From: Salvelinus alpinus
Taxonomy: Eukaryota; Chordata; Actinopteri; Salmoniformes; Salmonidae
Direction: 5' to 3'
Assembly (NCBI RefSeq): GCF_045679555.1
Contig: NC_092091.1
Span: forward strand, 86,581,462 to 86,645,461
DNA length: 64,000 nt
A program made the position numbers and the translations under genes. Positions within the stretch are counted from its first letter, which is position 1. The number at the start of each line of letters is the position of its first letter. The notes below the pieces were generated by a model. That model ran no database searches and was not told where the DNA came from. It was given only the letters and a program-made list of their open reading frames with translations. Positions 58,356 through 64,000 of the stretch are shown one piece after another.

Positions 58356-58680
58356 TACCTTTCCTGTTCTATAGAGGCTGAAGTGATTAACAATAGACAG
58401 ATGGTACGGCAGCATGGTTGGAAGTTTGACCAACTTACAGCGCAACATGTTCAGGCCCCACATTTTCATTGGGAGCGACATGTCAAATATTCTGGCCTAT
58501 CCAGACAAAGGAACGATTTGTCCTTGTGGAACTCACAGTTGCTCTTTCAATGAAGAGAATCTTGCAGATGCAACAATAGTAGTTTCATCTCGCTGTGATA
58601 TTCTCATATCATTTAGTACATAAACATTTTTTTAAATGATTTCATAGAATTGAACTAAGACCACTTTCTCTTGGTCGCAG
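58356..58680. other. unclassified unique sequence
   Basis: A 70-codon plus-strand frame (from 58414) has no recognised similarity. The start of the stretch shares a phrase with 28176-28206. No function can be proposed. Confidence 0.4.
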
Positions 58681-59062
58681 ACCAATCACTGTGCTGACAG
58701 CTGACTATGTAATGAGTGGCAGACCAATCACTGTGCTGACAGCTGACTATGTAATGAGTGACAGACCAATCACTGTGCTGACAGCTGACTATGTAATGAG
58801 TGACAGACCAATCACTGTGCTGACAGCTGACTATGTAATGAGTGACAGACCAATCACTGTGCTGACAGCTGACTATGTAATGAGTGACAGACCAATCACT
58901 GTGCTGACAGCTGACGTTGTAAAGAGTGACGGACCAATCACTGTGCTGACAGCTGAAGTTGTAATGAGTGACAGACCAATCACTGTGCTGACAGCTGAAG
59001 TTGTAATGAGTGACAGACCAATCACTGTGCAGACAGCTGACGTTGTAATGAGTGACTGGTGT
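58676..59062. repeat. 42-bp minisatellite, about 9 copies
   Basis: Unit gaccaatcactgtgctgaca followed by gctgactatgtaatgagtga and ca. It contains CCAAT in each copy. 42 is divisible by three, giving a spurious 181-codon frame. Confidence 0.92.
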
Positions 59063-59240
59063 CTGTTCAGTGGAGGTTTAACACCTCGATCAGACGGACA
59101 GCGTCACTGCGTTGTAGTACACCAGAAGTTCATTAATTACCACGCGTCTTTAATACCCATAAAAACACGGAAATGGTTCCAATGTTATTTTTTTCACATC
59201 ATACATTTTTTACAGAAAATATACATTTCAAATTGAATGT

Positions 59241-59426
59241 GTGTTTGGTGTAGGTTTACCTTGACGTGACGTTTTCATAGCCGTGTGATTCTGTCTCGGA
59301 CAAGGGGAGTTTTATCAATATATTCGCCTAAATTTCGCAATTTTAATTATTGATCAAAGTCACCTTGTCCGAGAGAGATTTACGCGTTAATTAAACGTCA
59401 CGCCGGGGTGAGTCTACACCAAACAC
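59241..59426. mobile_element. 186-bp foldback/MITE-like hairpin element
   Basis: The ends are inverted copies (gtgtttggtgtag and ctacaccaaacac). Nested inside are further inverted pairs: ctcggacaagg at about 59297 with ccttgtccgag at about 59363, and acgtgacgt with aacgtcacg. The whole segment can fold into one long imperfect hairpin around an AT-rich loop. Family not recognised. Confidence 0.6.
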
Positions 59427-59689
59427 AGACCTTATAGGAAGTAGTTGTAAAAATCCCAGATGGAAAAATCAATGGTGAAAAAACGATCAGAACCATTTCC
59501 TGGTTGTATGACTCATACTGCGGTAGTCAATGGTGAGCTGCGTTTAACTTGCAACATAGAAGAATAATACGCACACGCTTCAATGGGGCAGAAGTCCGTC
59601 CGTTGTTGTGATTCTGGATGGCCAGATAGCTAGCAACAACAAACTGCCATGTGGGGAAACGTAGGTGACTCGTTTCAGCTAGTTTTATC

Positions 59690-60117
59690 TTTGTCACATC
59701 AGCCTTGGCTTTGGCTCCCCCTGCTGTCCAGCTCAGGCGTTCGGCGTCGCCGGCCTTCTAGCTGCTGCCGAACCTGCTGCTGGCAAACGCCCTTCACTCA
59801 TCAACCCCGTGACTTGTCTCGTCATCATTACACACACCTGGTTCCAATCCCCACTCTATCATTGTATATATACTCCCTCTGCCAGTTGTCTTTGTCGGTT
59901 TAAATGTTACTTGTTTTCCCGAGAGGAATATCTCCTACTATTTCCTGAGTACTTTATATGTTGTACTTTGGGTTCTTGGCTTTTCTGTTTGTGAAGATAT
60001 CTTTTCAGCACAACAACGTTTGGGTTTTCGTCCCGTCTTTTTATACACGGTGCTTTAATACACTCAGTAGTTGTAAACCTGCGAGTGCCTCCTGCCTCCT
60101 CTTCTCTACGCCAGTGA
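59690..60117. mobile_element. possible solo LTR of a gypsy-like retrotransposon
   Basis: The stretch from 'catcattacacacacctggt' through a TATATA-containing region to 'cctcttctctacgccagtga' resembles the LTR 3' half of salmonid gypsy-type elements, from memory. No internal gag/pol was seen and target-site duplications were not established. Confidence 0.4.
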
Positions 60118-60229
60118 CAGTCTTGTTCTTCATACTATGTCCTGTTGAGGTTGTTGTTTTGACACATTAAGTATATAAACCCTGTATTGAAAAGCTGTTA
60201 TCTGTTCCAGGAATTCAGCAACACAAAAG

Positions 60230-61748
60230 CGTGTAGAACTACATAGAGAGATAATATAACTACATAGAGATAATATAACTACATAGAGATAATAGAACTA
60301 CATAGAGAGATAATAGAACTACATAGAGAGCTAATATAACCACATAGATATATAATATAACTACATAGAGATATAATATAACTACATAGAGAGATAATAT
60401 AACTACATAGAGACTTAATAGAACTACAGAGAGTTAATAGAACTACATAGAGATATAATATAACTGCATAGAGAGATAATAGAACTACATAGAGAGCTAA
60501 TAGAACTACATAGAGATATACTATAACTACATAGAGACTTAATAGAACTACATAGAGAGATGATAGAACTACATAGAGAGATAATATAACTACATAGAGA
60601 GATAATAGAACTACATAGAGAGATAATAGAACTACATAGAGAGATAATAGAACTGCATAGAGAGATAATATAACTACATAGAGAGATAATAGAACTACAT
60701 AGAGCTAATAGAACTACATAGAGATAATAGAACTACATAGAGAGATAATAGAACTACATAGAGAGCTAATATAACCACATAGATATATAATATAACTACA
60801 TAGAGATATAATATAACTACATAGAGAGATAATATAACTACATAGAGACTTAATAGAACTACAGAGAGTTAATAGAACTACATAGAGATATAATATAACT
60901 GCATAGAGAGATAATAGAACTACATAGAGAGCTAATAGAACTACATAGAGATATACTATAACTACATAGAGACTTAATAGAACTACATAGAGAGATGATA
61001 GAACTACATAGAGAGATAATATAACTACATAGAGAGATAATAGAACTACATAGAGAGATAATAGAACTACATAGAGAGATAATAGAACTACATAGAGAGA
61101 TAATAGAACTGCATAGAGAGATAATATAACTACATAGAGAGATAATAGAACTACATAGAGCTAATAGAACTACATAGAGAAATAATAGAACTACATAGAG
61201 ATATAATAGAACTACATAGAGAGATAATAAAACTACATAGAGAGATTATATAACTACATAGAGACTTAATATACCTACATAGAGAGATAATATAACTACA
61301 TAGAGAGATAATAGAACTACATAGAGAGATAATAGAACTACATAGAGAGATAATAGAACTACATAGAGACTTAATATACCTACATAGAGAGATAATATAA
61401 CTACATAGAGAGATAATATAACTACATAGAGAGACATTAGAACTACATAGAGAGATAATAGAACTACATAGAGAGATAATATAACTACATAGAGACTTAA
61501 TAGAACTACATAGAGAGATGATAGAACTACATAGAGAGATAATATAACTACATAGAGAGATAATAGAACTACATAGAGAGATAATAGAACTACAGAGAGC
61601 TACTGTAACTACATAGAGAGCTAATATAACTACATGGAGAGCTAATAGAACTACATAGAGAGCTAATAGAACTACATAGAGAGCTAATAGAACTACATAG
61701 AGAGATAATAGAACTACAGAGAGAGATAATAGAACTACATAGAGAGAT
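60230..61748. repeat. about 21-bp AT-rich minisatellite, about 75 copies
   Basis: Unit aactacatagagagataata plus g, with many variants (gagctaat, gatataat, gacttaat). A block carrying 'ctaatataaccacatagata' recurs 435 bp apart (60331 and 60766), a higher-order duplication. Confidence 0.92.
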
Positions 61749-62243
61749 AGCTGGAGTCTCTGGTCCAGAATCAACATGTTGATACTTCTTCAGTAGCTGG
61801 AGTCTCCGGTCCAGACTCAACATGTTGATACTTCCTCTGTAGCTGGAGTCTCTGGTCCAGAATCAACATGTTGATACTTCCTCTGTAGCTGGAGTCTCTG
61901 GTCCAGAATCAACATGTTGATACTTCCTCTGTAGCTGGAGTCTCTGGTCCAGAATCAACATGTTGATACTTCCTCTGTAGCTGGAGTCTCTGGTCCAGAA
62001 TCAACATGTTGATACTTCCTCTGTAGCTGGAGTCTCTGGTCCAGAATCAACATGTTGATACTTCCTCTGTAGCTGGAGTCTCTGGTCCAGAATCAACATG
62101 TTGATACTTCCTCAGTAGCTGGAGTCTCTGGGCCAGAATCAACATGTTGATACTTCCTCAGTAGCTGGAGTCTCTGGTCCAGAATCAACATGTTGATACT
62201 TCCTCTGTAGCTGGAGTCTCTGGTCCAGAATCAACATGTTGTC
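61749..62243. repeat. 46-bp minisatellite, about 11 copies
   Basis: Unit gatacttcctctgtagctgg followed by agtctctggtccagaatcaa and catgtt. Each unit contains a pyrimidine-rich stretch ending in tag. The final copy runs into the candidate exon at 62211-62269. Confidence 0.93.
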
Positions 62244-62269
62244 CACCATCACCTCCTTCACTACTAAAG
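62211..62269 (+). CDS. candidate small exon of an unidentified gene
   Basis: It lies between cttcctctgtag (acceptor-like) and aaag|gtgagt (strong donor). 59 nt, open in two frames, one reading WSLWSRINMLSTITSFTTK. I do not recognise the product. The acceptor side belongs to the 46-bp repeat, as in rnf38 exon A. The evidence is only splice-site shape and openness. Confidence 0.2.
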
Positions 62270-62329
62270 GTGAGTTTGACCTAATCTAATGTATTACTAT
62301 GTAAGGGTTCAACCTGAGGTTTCACTTTG

Positions 62330-62512
62330 TAACAGCGGAGGCTGGTGAGGGAAGGACGGCTCATAATAATGTCTGGAACGGAGCAGATAGAATGGAATGG
62401 CATCAAACACCTGGAAACCATGGAAACCATGTGTTTAATGTATTTGATACCATTCCGCTCCAGCCTTTACCACAAGCCCATCCTCCCCAATTAAGGTGCC
62501 ACCAACCTCCAG
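62330..62512. mobile_element. salmonid foldback/MITE-like element
   Basis: Sequence from 'gcggaggctggtgagggaag' to 'ttaaggtgccaccaacctcc' with inverted arms around 'ccatggaaaccatgtgttta'. This is a very common salmonid dispersed repeat by memory. No coding capacity. Confidence 0.75.
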
Positions 62513-62577
62513 TGCTTTGTACTTTTTTTATTTTTACGTTTTAACTCAGTTAAGGTTTGACTTAGTTTGCTTTACAA

Positions 62578-62670
62578 TAGCATGACCTGAACTGTCACAT
62601 GACCTGAACTGTCACATCACCTGAACTATCACATGACTTGAACTGTCACATGACCTGAACTGTCACAATA
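62578..62670. repeat. 18-bp repeat, 5 copies
   Basis: Unit catgacctgaactgtcac with small changes (catcacc, catgactt). Confidence 0.85.
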
Positions 62671-62699
62671 TGAACCTGGGTATTATTAGAATAAAAGCT

Positions 62700-63480
62700 T
62701 ACAGTTAATCAGATTCTCCAGTCCCACGTATCGTCATCCTGCTACTCTGTCCTGGATTCCCCTCCAGACCTGCTTACCCAGTCCCAACCCCTCTCACTCC
62801 AGCCTCAGCCTCTGGACCTGGTTACCCTGTCCCAACCCCTCTCACTCCAGCCTCAGCCTCTGGACCTGGTTACCCTGTCCCAACCCCTCTCACTCCAGCC
62901 TCAGTACCTGCTTACCCTGTCCCAACCCCTCTCACTCCAGCCTCAGTACCTGCTTACCCTGTCCCAACCCCTCTCACTCCAGCCTCAGTACCTGGTTACC
63001 CTGTCCCAACCCCTCTCACTCCAGCCTCAGCCTCCAGACCTGCTTACCCTGTCCCAACCCCTCTCACTCCAGCCTCAGCCTCCAGACCTGCTTACCCTGT
63101 CCCAACCCCTCTCACTCCAGCCTCAGTACCTGCTTACCCTGTCTCAACCCCTCTCGCTCCAGCCTCAGCCTCCTCACCTGCTTACCCTGTCCCAACCCCT
63201 CTCGCTCCAGCCTCAGCCTCCTCACCTGCTTACCCTGTCCCAACCCCTCTCGCCTCAGCCTCAGCCTTCGGACCTGGTTTCCATTAACCCGCCCGAGCTT
63301 CCCCTGACCTGCACTCCATCTTCCCCCTGTGTTTCAATAAATACCTTGGTTACTTCATCCCAGTCTGCTCTTGGGTTCCCCTGTTCCACTCAGTGTAACA
63401 GGTTGGGCCCCTTGTTCCCCTGTTCCACTCAGTGTAACAGGTTGGGCCCCTTGTTCCACTCAGCGTAACAGGTTGGGCCC
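62700..63480. mobile_element. LTR-like retrotransposon segment with an internal expanded repeat
   Basis: The 3' part (ctccatcttccccctgtgtt, tcaataaatacc, ccagtctgctcttgggttcc, then gtgtaacag) resembles the 3' end of salmonid gypsy-type LTRs, with an AATAAA at about 63337. Inside, about 11 copies of a 45-55-bp unit (tgcttaccctgtcccaaccc, ctctcactccagcctcag) are expanded. The end 'ttccactcagtgtaacaggt' is itself triplicated at 63384-63480. No gag or pol is present. Confidence 0.5.
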
Positions 63481-63573
63481 CTTGTTATATCCAAGGACTG
63501 GGGTTGTCTCCTTTATCTATACATTTTGATTTGAGTCATTTTCCAGATGCTCCTACCCAGAGCCACTTACAGT

Positions 63574-63771
<198 letters not shown>

Positions 63772-64000
63772 ACCTTGTTTTCTAGAGACTTTGATGAACT
63801 GGATAAAGATTGAGTTAGGAATTGGGACATGTTAATACTGAAGGCCTATATTTAGAAGCAGATGCTTGAAATATTTATGTTCTATCTAGTGACTGAAGTA
63901 GTTCATGTTGATTCATTAACTGTTGATTAAATCCTTGTTTTCTACCTGGTGACACATATATTTCTAGTTATTTTATATATTTTCCGCTACTTATACATAC
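63772..64000. other. AT-rich flank
   Basis: No feature recognised up to the window end. Confidence 0.6.

Noticed and set aside
58414-58623. 70-codon frame between the second CTCF-like array and the 42-bp array
   Set aside because: No similarity, splice context or initiation evidence; left as unclassified sequence.
58691-59236. 181-codon plus-strand frame
   Set aside because: Two thirds is the 42-bp repeat and the rest shows no recognisable protein.
61151-61777. 208-codon Ser/Leu/Cys-rich minus frame resembling a membrane protein
   Set aside because: It is the complement of the 21-bp AT-rich array; hydrophobicity is an accident of the unit.

Overview
The window is vertebrate nuclear DNA, almost certainly from a salmonid fish. 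It carries a spliced rnf38 gene, spliced caspase-family genes and interspersed repeats typical of salmonids, including Tc1-like fragments, an hAT-type repeat, and the common elements with the 'gcacctctctgattcagagg' and 'tggatccccattagttcctg' signatures. About 45 of the 64 kb is tandem repeat, in at least 20 separate arrays. Most long open frames are repeat artefacts; real coding sequence is short exons between arrays. Exon boundaries were read by eye from splice signals, reading-frame phase and remembered family sequence. No database search was run.

Region 1 (1-22.7 kb, + strand) holds the 3' part of rnf38, an E3 ubiquitin ligase. Eight coding exons between 9756 and 20042 join in phase to 322 codons and end in a complete RING-H2 domain, followed by a roughly 2.6 kb 3' UTR. 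The introns are inflated by minisatellites. Several repeat units contain the adjoining splice junction itself: about 70 copies of an acceptor plus exon start before exon A, about 63 copies of an exon end plus donor after exon F, and about 17 donor-like copies after exon E. Shorter exon-end duplications follow exons A and C. This is the most unusual structure in the window.

Region 2 (22.7-29.7 kb) is intergenic. It contains a 43-bp array with a TATA-like motif in each unit, a 509-bp element with terminal inverted repeats, a 34-bp minisatellite with an exact 618-bp higher-order period, a LINE-like ORF1 relic, an hAT-type repeat, a CpG-containing promoter-like patch and a 13-bp array.

Region 3 (29.9-55.7 kb) is a caspase-like (peptidase C14) locus. 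Two intact genes lie head to head, one on the minus strand (41519-42999) and one on the plus strand (43584-48423). They share a 584-bp intergenic segment containing a GAAACTGAAA interferon-response-type site. A second pair of C-terminal (p10) exons for the minus-strand gene lies at 29998-30834, beyond a 9.6-kb minisatellite, in matching strand and phase. It could be an alternative 3' end or a truncated paralogue. The paralogues differ at residues that form the caspase S1 pocket.

Region 4 (55.7-64 kb) is repeat-rich. It holds a second array of the same 46-bp minisatellite, whose unit resembles a CTCF site, followed by a 42-bp array, a hairpin element, two LTR-like segments, a 21-bp AT-rich array, a 46-bp array that may end in a small exon, a salmonid foldback element and a GA microsatellite. 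A 100-base N gap at 5808-5907 separates two arrays, so repeat lengths there are assembly-dependent.
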